DNA of 64,000 bases from Karalla daura (Eukaryota; Chordata; Actinopteri; Chaetodontiformes; Leiognathidae): assembly GCA_029224185.1 (NCBI GenBank), contig CM055201.1:21551828-21615827 (forward strand). The letters run 5' to 3'. Shown one piece after another: positions 52,871 through 64,000 of this stretch. Under the pieces are notes generated by a model. That model was not told the DNA's origin, ran no database searches, and saw nothing but the letters and a program-made list of their open reading frames with translations. Numbering within the stretch: the stretch's first letter is position 1; each line of letters starts with the position of its first letter. The position numbers were made by a program, and so were the translations under genes.

Positions 52871-55436
52871 CCATACCAGCTCCCACACTCTTGGCAAATC
52901 CCATCATGTGTTGTCTACAAGATGACTTCTACCCACACACACACACACACGCATACACACACACACACACACACTCTATGTGATGACATTGTCAGTATTG
53001 TACATATTAAGCTTTAGTTTTAGCTTAGTTTGATAAGGTTGATAAGGGCAATGGGAATAACCATTGATACTGTGTTATAGATAGGTAACTGTGCATATGA
53101 CAGATAATAAATGTACCATTTACATCTGTTATATCCTAGAAATAATGTATATAGATGTACAGGTATTCACTAAAGGGAACCTCCCAAAAAGATCAATAAC
53201 GTTTCTATCTAACTACCTGTCTATCATCATCTACTCAGCTATCTAGTTGAATAGATGGACACATAGCAAGTTAGCTAGCTCGCTAGCTGGGCGAGGTAGC
53301 TAGGTAGCGAGATAAATAGATAGATGGAAAGAAAGAAAAACCAAGGACAGAGGATGAATGAATATAGATAGAGAGAAAGACAGGTTACAGACAGGCTTTT
53401 CCTTTCTTTCTCTCTTTCTTTCACAGTTGGATATGTTGCAACTCCATTTTCCTGAAATTTTTATCTTGAGGAATGAAGAATCATGCTGTCGCTGTCACAC
53501 TGGTTTCGGAGGTGTGGTGTGTGTGTGTCTAAGTGTGTGTGTGTGTGTGTGTGTGTGTGGAGGGGGGCGGGTAAGGTGAGAAGGGCTTTCACTGGAGGAC
53601 AAAGACTCAACAAAGTGTTGAAGAGTCACACTTCTCTTCTTCCCCAGACACAATCTGTCCCCGTCAGGTTTTCATTCAAAACCTCACACAATGGAAGACA
53701 AATGTCCGACATGGCAGGAAGTGTGAAAACTGTCATGTTTCATATTTCCACAGTGAACGAGTGTTTTTTTTTTTCTCTCAGGAGGAGCAGCAGCTGTTGG
53801 CTCCGGCTCAGAAACAGTGTCAGCTGCGATCGATGCGTCCTGTGTGGAAGCACCGGGGACACAAAGGAGGAGGACAAAAAAAAAGACCAACAAACGCTCC
53901 AGATAACAGGAAGTGGAACCCCTGACATGAAGGCGCCCTATTTTAAGGAGCCGAATGACAAACGGTCGCGTGTTTATTATCTCAGAAAAAGGGGCTTTCC
54001 ACTTTGAAATGACCTTTGCAGGTGGTCCCGGCCTCATTATCAAACTGTTGTTTTCCTCCATATTGGAAAAACACGCTCAGCACAAAACGACCCCTGCCCA
54101 CCCCCCCTCTCCTCCCCTCCCACCCACCCCCCCACCCACGGACTTCCTACTCCATCCAGATAAATATACCGGACAGATTTCACAGTGAAAATACGGGCCG
54201 GAACCGAAACTGCTGAAGATGCTGTTTGACCTGCAGCGAGTGTCAGGCTGTGATTTATTCCAGGTGTGTCGTCACCTGTCAATCATCTGAACATCTGCCT
54301 CACATCTTAATTATGATTTCATGAGGTGATATTCAGTTTAATTGGTGTTCGAGCTCTTTTCTGTAAAAAGTCTTGTAAAGAGTGTGTTTATGGAGAATAG
54401 CTGAGTCAGTTGTTGTGAACAAAGGTTTATTCTCATAAACTTTTGTTTATTCTTCTAAAGTCTGTCACTTCTAAACTGGAAGCTTTAATAGCTAAAGATA
54501 TATTGCTAAATAGATGTTTCTTATTGTTGAAAAAACTTGAAAAGTTAAAGAAAAGGAAGTTTCTAGCAATACTGGGAACAGACCGAGGACTCAATGCAAT
54601 CAATCTTTTCAGGAAAAGCTGAAGAAAGTCATTGAAATGATCAGAATTAGACCTAAATAAGGTTTTTTGGGGGGGGATTTGATCATTTTACATCCACAGA
54701 TGTTATAATGTAAACACAATGACACGACTGAACCCGTTATACGAAGCTGTAAACTGCAGATTTTGCATCAGAGAAGAAAATGTTTTAAGATTCATGAGCA
54801 AAAGTGAACAGAAGTGACTCAATGCTTCTGGTGACCAATCACTGTTTTTGCAGTTGTGTTTCTATCTCTGGAGAATAACCCGATCTGTCTCAGATGACTG
54901 TACCACACTGTACTGTATGTTCAGATTGGAAGAAGCAGGAAAAACAGGAGTGGTGTTAGATAACACCTGCCTGGAACAATAGGAGCCCTGGGAGCAGCTT
55001 GGGTTTCCATTAGTGACAGACAGGTGCCAGGAACCCCAATAACACACATAACAAGAGAAGCAGGAAACCACATTTGTGTTTGTTTGCTCAGTCTGGATCA
55101 GAGGGTGATGACATCAGCACCGACCTCCTGTCGTAGAGGCCGAGATTCCCTCGCTCCGCTCCCGGATAACACAGGGTTCCTGCTCCCGTCAACCTGCGGA
55201 GACAACGATGAGGCAATGAGGCCAAATCAAATAACCGCAGCATCTCCAGAGAGCCACAGCTCACAGAACCAGCATCTCCCCCTCCTCCCCCTCCTCCTCC
55301 TCCTCCTCCTCCTCCTCCTCCTACTCCTACTCCTCGGAGCTGCTGGTATTTTCCATCTAAAACGCCGAGACGGCTTCAGCAGAAGCAGCAGCACCTGGCG
55401 AAGACGTTTAAACTGTTTCACATGTTCGTAAAAAAC

Positions 55437-55485
<49 letters not shown>

Positions 55486-56294
55486 GAGAGACGCTGAGGT
55501 CTGCATCCCTCATCTGACTCCTGTCTCCTCTGGCTCCCTGCGGCTCGGTTGCATAATGTAGCAGCACAACAAAACGCATTGTGAGAGGATTATGTAAAGC
55601 AAACACGCCGCTTTAGTCATGCGTGGACGTGAGTGGAGGGAGTTGGGAGAAAAAAAAAGTCACTAAAAGTCACTCATAATAGAACAACTTAAAACAAAGC
55701 TCCAGAGTGATGTTGAGCTCACATCTGGGGAAGTCTCTTAGTTCATCGCTGAAGGTGAGAGGAAGAAGGTGGTCCCAGGTCAGTTCCCTGCTGAGTCTGC
55801 AGATGCGTTTCCATCACAGTTTTATTTTATTTTTCTGCAAATTAAAGATAATTTCTACTATAAATGTGTTCAGGAGTCCACTCTGAGGAAGATGGACGTC
55901 CAGAACATAGTTTTCTTAGATCTTTGAATCAGATGTAGAAACAGTTGAGTCTCCTCCTCTGTCCATCTGGTCTGAAGGGAACTGGTCATGTGACCCCTAC
56001 GTCAGGTCACGTGACATGTCAATGCAATCATTTCTTTATTGATATTTAAGAGGTTTTTCAAAATTAAGTTGTCTTTTTTGTGATATTTAGGTTTTGCACA
56101 TTTCAATGGGGAATGAAAACACATTATGTCGCCTCTGGGCCGGTCACTCAGCCTGAGTGTGTGTTCACTCATATAATCACATTTGGGTTCTGTGTAGAGA
56201 CCAAATTCTTTGTCATACCAAGATATGACTCACAGGATTGGAGAACTGAACCCGACCGGACAATATCAAAATTTGGCATTAGACTGAGACGTGA

Positions 56295-56364
<70 letters not shown>

Positions 56365-57044
56365 AATCTCAACAAAGGCATCAGACCTGCTCCCCAGCTA
56401 CCAGTCAAAGCAGCGGCTCATTAATAACCCTTCCAACAGCACTGAAATGACCCTAAAACGCCAGGCCTCATTTAGGGCCTCGACTGCTCTCCACAGCAGG
56501 TCGAGTCGCCTGTGATTGTCCCTGACAGTGACAGAGGCCTGCGCAAACCCGACCGGATGGTTTCTTTTCTTTTTTTTCCTTTTGATTTCCGCCTGAGTGC
56601 TTTGTTTTGCTGATAGATGATGGATCGGAGCCTTATCAGCAGGAAAACACAACGAGGCGGCGGCCTGCAGATAATTAACTAATGGACCCGGCTCTCCTGA
56701 GTGTAGTGTCCAGGCGGGGCAGCACTCACCCCAGTTAACAGCCCGGTCAATAGTCTGGTTACGTCATCAGTCACATTACTCAGCTTTACTGCATGTGTGT
56801 CAGTGGAGCAGATAACATGATGCAAACTCGTTCGTTTTTTTATCAGGAAAGTACGAGAAGAGTGAAGAATCTATCAGTGGACTCAGCGATTTGTTTGTTG
56901 ATTTTGCTGTTTTATTTTTAGTGGTTTAGTAAATCATATCTGTGTCTGCTCTTCTGTAGCTGCTTCACTTTTAAGTTCTAGCCCTGTGAGGATGTCTGAA
57001 ACACATTTACAAGAGTAGCCTCTATTTTATTTATATTTTTTTTG

Positions 57045-57120
57045 AGTGGACTGTGCAGGGTGTGTCCTCAGGAGATACTGGGTAGACTGGGTACAAGGTG
57101 GATAAGATAATGGATGGATC
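57045..57120 (+). repeat. Teleost dispersed repeat, tail only
   Basis: GTGCAGGGTGTGTCCTCAGG ... GTGGATAAGATAATGGATGG ends in a GGAT-type repeat, the usual end of the family seen at 15.4 kb. Confidence 0.45.
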
Positions 57121-57322
57121 GATGGAGGTTTAACCCAATATTCTTTAGTCTTTAGCCTTGTTTTCTCTAGGACAAAGCTGGAAATTTTGTTCATCTTTGT
57201 GCTATGAAGCTGAGAAGAGTTCTACAAAGTATGTGAAAAGATCTGATAAGAGATTCTGGGGGATTAAGATCTGATAAAATGTAGCCAAACCCAAACCTAA
57301 ACACAAAAGACACACTTCTATC

Positions 57323-57400
<78 letters not shown>

Positions 57401-57829
57401 AGATGAAAGTGTCCCCGTGTCCCTGTGAGCCCTGTGAGCAGGTGTGGTCATGAAACCCTCTTTGTTTTCGCGTAAAAGAGAGAACTCTGATAAGGAAACG
57501 GAACATAATCAAACACGGTATAATTTACACTGGCACCAGGTGGAGGAACAGTGGAAAAACAAGCAGGATTTTTGCCACAAACGCTCTGGGATAAGCTTGG
57601 AATAATACACGGTCCTACCACAGAAGCTTCACTGGGATCTCAGCACTAATAAACAGCTGAAAACCAACGTGGATTCAACTGTTTGACTTTTTATATTTCA
57701 GAGGATAAAGACACCTGTACGTCCCCACACAGGTCAGATCACTGTCAACGTTACACACATTTTCACAGGGCCACTGCAACCACCTGAAACAGCCTACAAC
57801 AACCACTAACTATGACCATCCATGTTACA

Positions 57830-58210
57830 TCCATGTTACTATCCTATGGAAACTATGGCAACCAAGTTACTATACTCTGGATACTATGGTAACCATGTTA
57901 TGGAAACTATGGCAACCACATTACTCTGCTATGGAAACTATGGCAACCATGTAACTACGCTATTGGAGTCAAGTTGCTATACTCTGGATACTACGGTAAC
58001 CATGTTATGGAAACTATGGCAACCGCATTACTATGTTCTGCAAACTATTACGACCACATGATTACAGTGGAAACTATGGTAGCTCTGCTACTATGCTATG
58101 GAAACTATGGCAACCACATTACTATGCTATGGAAACTATGGCAACCACGTTACTATGCTATGGAAACTAGGGCAACCATGTAACTATGCTATTGGAAACT
58201 ATAGCAACCA
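57830..58210. repeat. 31-bp tandem repeat array (right copy)
   Basis: About twelve diverged copies of a 31-bp monomer like TTACTATGCTATGGAAACTA plus TGGCAACCACA. The last four copies (from about 58085) are nearly perfect. The left part has a longer repeat of about 107 bp (57862 and 57969). The monomer is the same sequence family and strand as the array at 1-393. Confidence 0.88.
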
Positions 58211-58361
58211 AAATTTAACATATCCGGTTCTCCACTTCCTGTGTACATTCTCTGCGTTTTCCCTAAATCTCAGGCGTGGACATGGTTGCCAAATCACAGG
58301 AGTGGAAGTGGGAGATTGTGTGTTGTGGGGTCCAGGGGAAGAGGTGTGTGTGTGTGTGTGT

Positions 58362-58400
<39 letters not shown>

Positions 58401-58576
58401 GTGTCTGGAGTCTGGTCTCTACTTTCTTGCAGCATTTAGGGGCTCTGGGATCTGGATGGAAGGGAAGAGAGTGGGCTGTCACAGATTGAGGGCGACTGTT
58501 AAACAGGTGGAAGCTGAGTTTATTCGCTGTGTTTCCAGAAGGTAGATCCTCTCCTCCTCTGGTGTCTGCTGGCTAT

Positions 58577-58577
58577 G

Positions 58578-58610
<33 letters not shown>
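58577..58610. repeat. (CAG)n trinucleotide repeat
   Basis: About 11 uninterrupted CAG units, read as poly-Gln or poly-Cys in chance frames. No exon context was recognised around it. Confidence 0.93.
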
Positions 58611-58611
<1 letters not shown>

Positions 58612-58814
58612 TGTCTCCCTCCATCCGGGGGGAAATAAGATCCTCAGAGCAGCATCTCTGCAGAGCGCTGCCTCCGCTTTGTTTACTGCACGCTGTTGTT
58701 GATTTATGTGTCGGGCTGTTTCCTGTCGGGCAGCGGAGGCTTCCTGGGCCTGCTACACACCACGCACAGACGTGCATGAAGAGTCAATATTCCTTACTCA
58801 CTTAATAAATTACT

Positions 58815-58975
58815 TCCTGGTCTCCTCCCACAGTCCATGAGTATGATTGTCTAAGTGGATTGGAGACTGTAAATTGCCCCGAGGTGTGAGGGTGAGGGTG
58901 AATAGTGTGTGAGTGTGTCCTGTGATGGACTGGAGACCTGTCCAGAATGTATTCCCTACATTCGCCCAATATGCA
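58815..58975 (+). repeat. Teleost dispersed repeat, 3' half
   Basis: CTCCTCCCACAGTCCATGAG, then GATTGGAGACTGTAAATTGC, then GATGGACTGGAGACCTGTCC and AGAATGTATTCCCTACATTC: the best-ordered example of the family also present at 7.3 and 15.1-15.8 kb. Confidence 0.75.
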
Positions 58976-59698
58976 CCAGAAAAAAGAGATAACGTAAGAT
59001 AACGTGGCTACCATCAGTATTTGTCCTCACATTCCTGGTATGTGTCATAACTATGTGGCATTAAAACTGATTCCAATGTAAATTGCTGCTCTGTGAGTTT
59101 GAGAGGTGCTTTGTTTTTCTGCAGATTATGTGTCATATAGTGAATAATTTAAGTTCCTGAGATGTTACAATTAATGTTTGAGCCACTAAATCAAAATCAG
59201 CAGATCTGAAGTTTCCATGACTTCTTTATAATGTTGAACTGAAAAGGGATTTGAGATCCAGGAAAAGAAACTTCATCTTTGCTCCTACTACATCTTTCTT
59301 TATCTCAGGTGTGTTTCTGAACTTTTTACAAAATGTTATCAGTTTTAGTGGGGAAACAGTCATTGTGCTTTGCAATAGTACAGAAGTGATGTCACAAAAA
59401 TGTCTTTAAAGCAGCAACGTCTGCATCTGTTTCACATCTTCCTCCTTTTTGCAGCAGGAGGCGAAAAGCTTCCTCGTTAAAACAAGCAGGAGCTGCAGCC
59501 CTCCAGCACGCACACACACACACACATACACACAGACACACGCACACACACATACACACAGACACACGCACACACACACACACACAGAGCACAGGTGTGA
59601 GACGCAACCTCGCTCACCTGCACCAACATTAAATATTTAGAGCTCGGCAGATGGACCTCACTCCATCTCAGAGGTCAGATAGAACATGTTTATCTACA

Positions 59699-59770
<72 letters not shown>

Positions 59771-59903
59771 TTAATATGTGTGTCATAGAAAAAGGTTTAA
59801 ATGTTGATAACATTACAGTTAAATGACCCACTTGTGCAAGAATCAACCTGAAACCCAAGTCCCCTGCAAGTGTATGTAGAATGACAGTCCACTGTGAGCC
59901 TGG

Positions 59904-59942
<39 letters not shown>

Positions 59943-61440
59943 AATACAGCTGTTTGCCATGTGGGAACATCTGGTTCTGCTGCGTGCAGAAAAACAATAC
60001 ATATTGTAAGAACAAACTGGGATATCTTTAGGAGTGGAACAGAATGGGCATTACAGCTGCTGTCTATTCGCACAATACGAAACAGACATGACCAACAATG
60101 ACCTCATCATGGCGCTCCGCAGCCAGCGTGTGTGTGTGTGTGTGTGTGTCACTGGAACATTTTTACAGCTCTGGAGGACGTTGCTGCATCAGCACCACAG
60201 AAACCGCTCAGTGGCAGCGCGTTCGGAGCTTCTTTTTTTTTTTTTTCAGCTCGGCTCGAATCAAAAAACAAGCGACAGTCCGTTTAAAAAAAAAAAAAAA
60301 AAACGCTTCACTTTTGTCGTCTAAAATGTGTGGAATGCACTGCTGGAAAACAGAGAGAGCGAGAGATGAAAAGCAGCAATAAAAGCAATTATTGTTCTGG
60401 GGAATAATAAGCATTGTGTGGGTGCGCGGCCGGCCCCCGGGGGCAGCTGTCTTACATTTACCGCACATTATTTTAGGAGCCAGAGAGGAGACACGCCGGC
60501 TTTGAACGCTCTGCCAGGAGCGCTTCAAACAGACCAGGAGGAGAGACCGGCGGAGCTGTGGAGCCCGGGCAGCTTCCGCTCCGGCTCTGGGTGTGAGACT
60601 GGATCAGTAACGGATGGAGTTTGGAGTTTGGAGGGGTTTTCATTTTTTCATTTTCATGTTATTACTTTCAAAGTTTCAACAACGTCTGGGGGAAGAGTCA
60701 GTGCTGAGGCAGACTGGACTGTCAACACTACAATACCCATGATCCTCTGCTGCTGCTGGGAAACATGGGGGCTGAACTCTAAAGCTCTGAAAGTATGGAC
60801 TTTAAAACTGAAAGTATGGACTGATTCTTGAATGTAAGAATGAGGCAAGAAAAAATAAAGTAAAACTTTCTGTGCCTGGTTCCGAGTTGGAAGTCCCAAC
60901 TGGATCGCCCCCCAAGGAAAGTTGGAGAATCCTGAGCACACTTGAATTGACAATCAAAGATGGCCGCCCCGAGTGTAAATAGTAGAAGCTCCTGTAATAT
61001 TCCATTTATTAGCACTTCTGACTGGTTTTGTCACACTAAATCAATCGCATACAGAGTATTGTTCAACATCTATATATATGGCTACAGAGTTTTTCATGTG
61101 GTATATGTGAGTTACAACACAGGCTATGCTAACAGGCTAACAACAGCCTGGAGACTTTGGAACGCACCCACCATAAGGCCAGATGTCTCCAGGTTACACC
61201 AAATGTCCTTTTGTGACTGTCTGCAAAACAAAACAGTTTTCCCATCTTTTGTCTCTAATATTTAAAGAGGTTTTCATTACTAACGAGCCTCAATGAGAAA
61301 TGGAGAGGTTAACGAGGCAGAGTAACAGGTACAAACCAAACATTTTCCATCTTTAAAACAAACAATTATCTGCACGTGAAAACCACTCCTACATCCAGCT
61401 GAGCCTCCTCACTCAGCCCCCGATTGTCTCTGACACCTCT

Positions 61441-61499
<59 letters not shown>

Positions 61500-61655
61500 C
61501 CACTTCCTCCAAAAACACTTAACACCGTGCAGCGTTACAGCAGGACTCATGTAGTAAAGTAAAAACACGAGGTGTGTTTTACTCCCTCGGGCGCGCGCTG
61601 ATTGCACACTCTGCACTTAATGCAATGATTATCCACACTCTATCCAATTTCCTCT

Positions 61656-61693
<38 letters not shown>

Positions 61694-62101
61694 TATATTG
61701 GTGCATCTGTGTGTGTGTGTGTGTGTGTGTGTTGCCTGTAAACCACAGACCGCACACACAGATGACATCACCTCGCTCTGATTAGCTCCATGCTACACAC
61801 ACACACACACACAGACCCGAGAGGCTGCAGCTGGTTCGCTCACAGCTTTATCACTCTGACTAAGGTGCTTTGTGAAAACGAGCAGGAACAACCTGCAGAT
61901 ATGGAATCAGGGAGGAAGAGGAGATAAAAAAAGACCCTTCACAGTCTGGCTTTTTTTAATCTGTTTGAGCTGGGGTGAAGTCAGCTCTGAGGAGCAGCAG
62001 GTTAAATTAAACGCTCTGATGTGAGGATAAAGAGGCAGAACCGGAGCCAGGTCTCGACCAGACATGATGACAGCTGAATGAGTCCAGGGGTTCCACCTGA
62101 G

Positions 62102-62139
<38 letters not shown>

Positions 62140-62499
62140 CACACGCACACACACACACACACACACACGCACACACAGACTGTAGCCCCGCTGATGTCTG
62201 CCAAAGTATGTTCTCACTCAGAGGTCGCTTTAAACGCTGATCCAGCACAGTTACCACTTGTTAACTTAATCTTGTTGTTTCTTCCAAAATAAAAGCATCT
62301 TTCATCACAACAGTGATGATCAACTCACTAGAGATGTCCCCTACTGGAACACATGATCGGAGATCGAGGCAGATCACTTAATAGTAGTAGTAGAAAAGAT
62401 CCTGATCACTGTAGTTTAAAACTGCCATAATCTTCCAATTCTCAGATTTTCCGATGGTACCTGAACGCACCCGTCTCTCTCTCTCTAAATTCGTTTCTA

Positions 62500-62945
62500 A
62501 GCAATTCTACGTGGCTGTGACTGTGACATAGGTTTACATGACTCTATGTGACTCTACAGCAACTCTAAGCAGCCCTGTGTGACTCTACGTGAACTTACGT
62601 CACTATGTCAGTTTACGTGACTCTTTAAGACTCTATACAAGTATACGTGACTCTACAGGACGTGATTCTAAGCTAATCTAAGCAACTCGACGTGACTATG
62701 CGACTATGTGAGATAACATGACTCTACGCAGCTCTATGCAGGTTTATGTGACTTTACAGGACTCTATGCAACTCTTAGTGTGATTTCACATGACTCTAAG
62801 CCAGTTAATGTCACTCTGCAGGACCTTACGTGGTGCTTAGCAACTCTAAGCTACTCTATGAGACTCGACCAAACTTTACATGAGTTTATGTGAACTTTAA
62901 GCAACTCTCTGTGACTTTACCTGACGCTATGTGACTCCTGTAGTA
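62500..62945. repeat. Degenerate 10-11 bp repeat array (GTGACTCTA type)
   Basis: About 40 degenerate units such as ACGTGACTCTA, ATGCAACTCTA, AAGCAACTCTA and ATGTGACTCTA over 445 bp. The core is close to the reverse complement of the AAGTCACGT units at 48.6-49.0 kb. Confidence 0.8.
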
Positions 62946-63174
62946 TTATGTAGCAGTATGCAGTACTAGTAGTATGAAGTTACGATGTTATTATTTTCCT
63001 CTTTTTTTGAGTATTTGATGTGATAACATGTAATCGTTACCCCTAAAGTCTGGTTCTCACGTCAGTCTGGTTCTCACGTCTCCTAGACTGGAGGACCTGC
63101 AGCGTCGCAGGCGGCTGCTCCACAGGAATCTGACGACGTCTGCAGCAACGAGGCCTTAATGACTTTCTGAAGAG

Positions 63175-63227
<53 letters not shown>

Positions 63228-63361
63228 ATCCTGAGGACACCATGATAAGATCACACAGGAGTTGAGGGTGAGCGAGGAAGCGCGTGACTGCAGTTAAAGT
63301 GGCTGAACTGAGCCGGAGCGGAGACACTTGAAATACTGTACAGGTGTTGACAGATTTCACT

Positions 63362-63421
<60 letters not shown>

Positions 63422-63941
63422 CATTCTACCAGCCTAACTGTATGAACCAGCATAGAAATAAATCCATTCTTCAAGAAAATCAACATTTCCACTGTAAGTT
63501 GTATCCTATTCATAGACGTAATTACATATTATTTAAGTGCATGTTTGTGTTGTTTTGGCTCAGGTAACATGTTAATTCTGTGCATCCCAACTGTCTCCGC
63601 CCTCAGTTATTACTATGATACTAAATTACTACATTATTACTATGATTTCGTCTATTTTTGTCTCTTTTCCTATTCATTTCCTGCAGACACGATTCCGATT
63701 TTCTTTATTTCCTTGGGCTGTTCGGGCTGTTATCTTTGGCTACTATCAGCCAAACTAGAATACAAGGCACACACACAGTCACACACACAGACACACACAC
63801 ACGCAGTCACACACACACACACACACACACAGAGTCACACACAAAGCCTGGGGAGCATCTAAAGGACAACGGCCATGTTTGTGGGCAGACTCCCCCACGT
63901 GACTGTCACATGTCTGCATTTTGGAAAGTCACAGTATCACA

Positions 63942-63972
<31 letters not shown>

Positions 63973-64000
63973 AACACCCCCCTACACACACACATACACT

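Larger units (their letters stand above)
49032..57829. other. Non-coding DNA, presumed lhfpl2 5' intron or upstream
   Basis: No exon recognised. Holds GT tracts (49149-49208, 53529-53559, 56297-56362, 57325-57398), a GGA tract (50579-50625), CA tracts (51568-51598, 52819-52868), a C20 run (52610-52629), CCT and GA tracts (55280-55335, 55440-55490), a LINE-tail-like GAATA stretch (49690-49740), a percomorph repeat copy (51815-52160) and a repeat tail (57045-57120). 50770-51020 contains a duplicated CATGC-rich block. 56380-56700 is non-repetitive and GC-rich. 54290-54860 and 55640-56080 show nothing recognisable. Confidence 0.5.
58211..64000. other. Non-coding DNA to the right edge
   Basis: No exon recognised. 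Contains GT tracts (58345-58399, 59702-59769, 59906-59940), CA tracts (59510-59585, 61441-61498, 62104-62170, 63364-63418 and several after 63770), a CAG tract (58579-58610), a dispersed repeat tail (58815-58975), a poly-A run (60285-60303), and a degenerate 10-11 bp array (62500-62945). 60420-60560 is GC-rich and non-repetitive. 60930-61270 is unique with AT-rich open frames that have no recognisable match. Confidence 0.5.

Noticed and set aside
60960..61265. 101-codon plus-strand ORF with many aromatic and hydrophobic residues
   Set aside because: AT-rich, no recognisable family and no splice context; I could not support it as an exon or as an arsb exon, although arsb is the expected next gene in mammals.

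Overview
This window is vertebrate genomic DNA, almost certainly from a percomorph-type teleost fish. The genes are split into short exons with GT-AG introns. The protein pieces are close to human AP3B1, SCAMP1 and LHFPL2, and their order and orientation (ap3b1 minus, scamp1 plus, lhfpl2 minus) match human chromosome 5q14.1. The non-coding DNA is unusually rich in simple repeats (CA/GT, GATA/GACA, ATCC, GA, GGA) and in old teleost dispersed repeats. No prokaryotic or viral gene, tRNA, rRNA or CRISPR array was seen. Identities come from recalled family sequences and hand-read splice sites; no database search was run.

Layout. Positions 1-2771 are ap3b1 intron DNA, opening with a 31-bp tandem array. 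Positions 2772-11836 (minus) carry the first three coding exons of ap3b1 (AP-3 complex beta-3A subunit); the other exons lie off the left edge. Positions 11837-13032 are a divergent ap3b1/scamp1 promoter region with perfect-looking ETS, E-box/CLEAR-type, NRF1, GC-box, RFX X-box and CRE motifs. Positions 13033-21362 (plus) hold a complete nine-exon scamp1 reading frame of 335 codons, followed by a roughly 2.2-kb 3' UTR ending near an AATAAA at 23611. That UTR contains a 140-nt UG tract and an eight-copy minisatellite in which every unit carries a CTCF-like core. Positions 23.6-28.4 kb are the gap where scamp1 and lhfpl2 converge, with another strong CTCF-like site at 23694. Positions 28471-37123 (minus) hold a complete two-coding-exon lhfpl2 (225 codons). 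The DNA around its last exon is a mosaic of ATCC/ATCT tracts and duplicated segments. Positions 37.1-64 kb contain no recognisable coding exon and are probably lhfpl2 5' introns or upstream DNA, with microsatellites, dispersed repeats, several internal duplications and a second 31-bp array near 57.8-58.2 kb.

How the genes relate. AP-3 sorts cargo to lysosomes and lysosome-related organelles, SCAMP1 is a four-pass membrane protein of recycling and secretory vesicles, and LHFPL2 is a four-pass LHFP-family protein. The first two share a promoter region whose motifs (TFE/MITF-type E-boxes) suit membrane-trafficking genes; that link is inference. The most unusual items are the CTCF-core minisatellite inside the scamp1 3' UTR, the UG-repeat intron in front of scamp1 exon 4, the two distant copies of one 31-bp satellite, and the duplicated ATCC mosaic around the lhfpl2 terminal exon.
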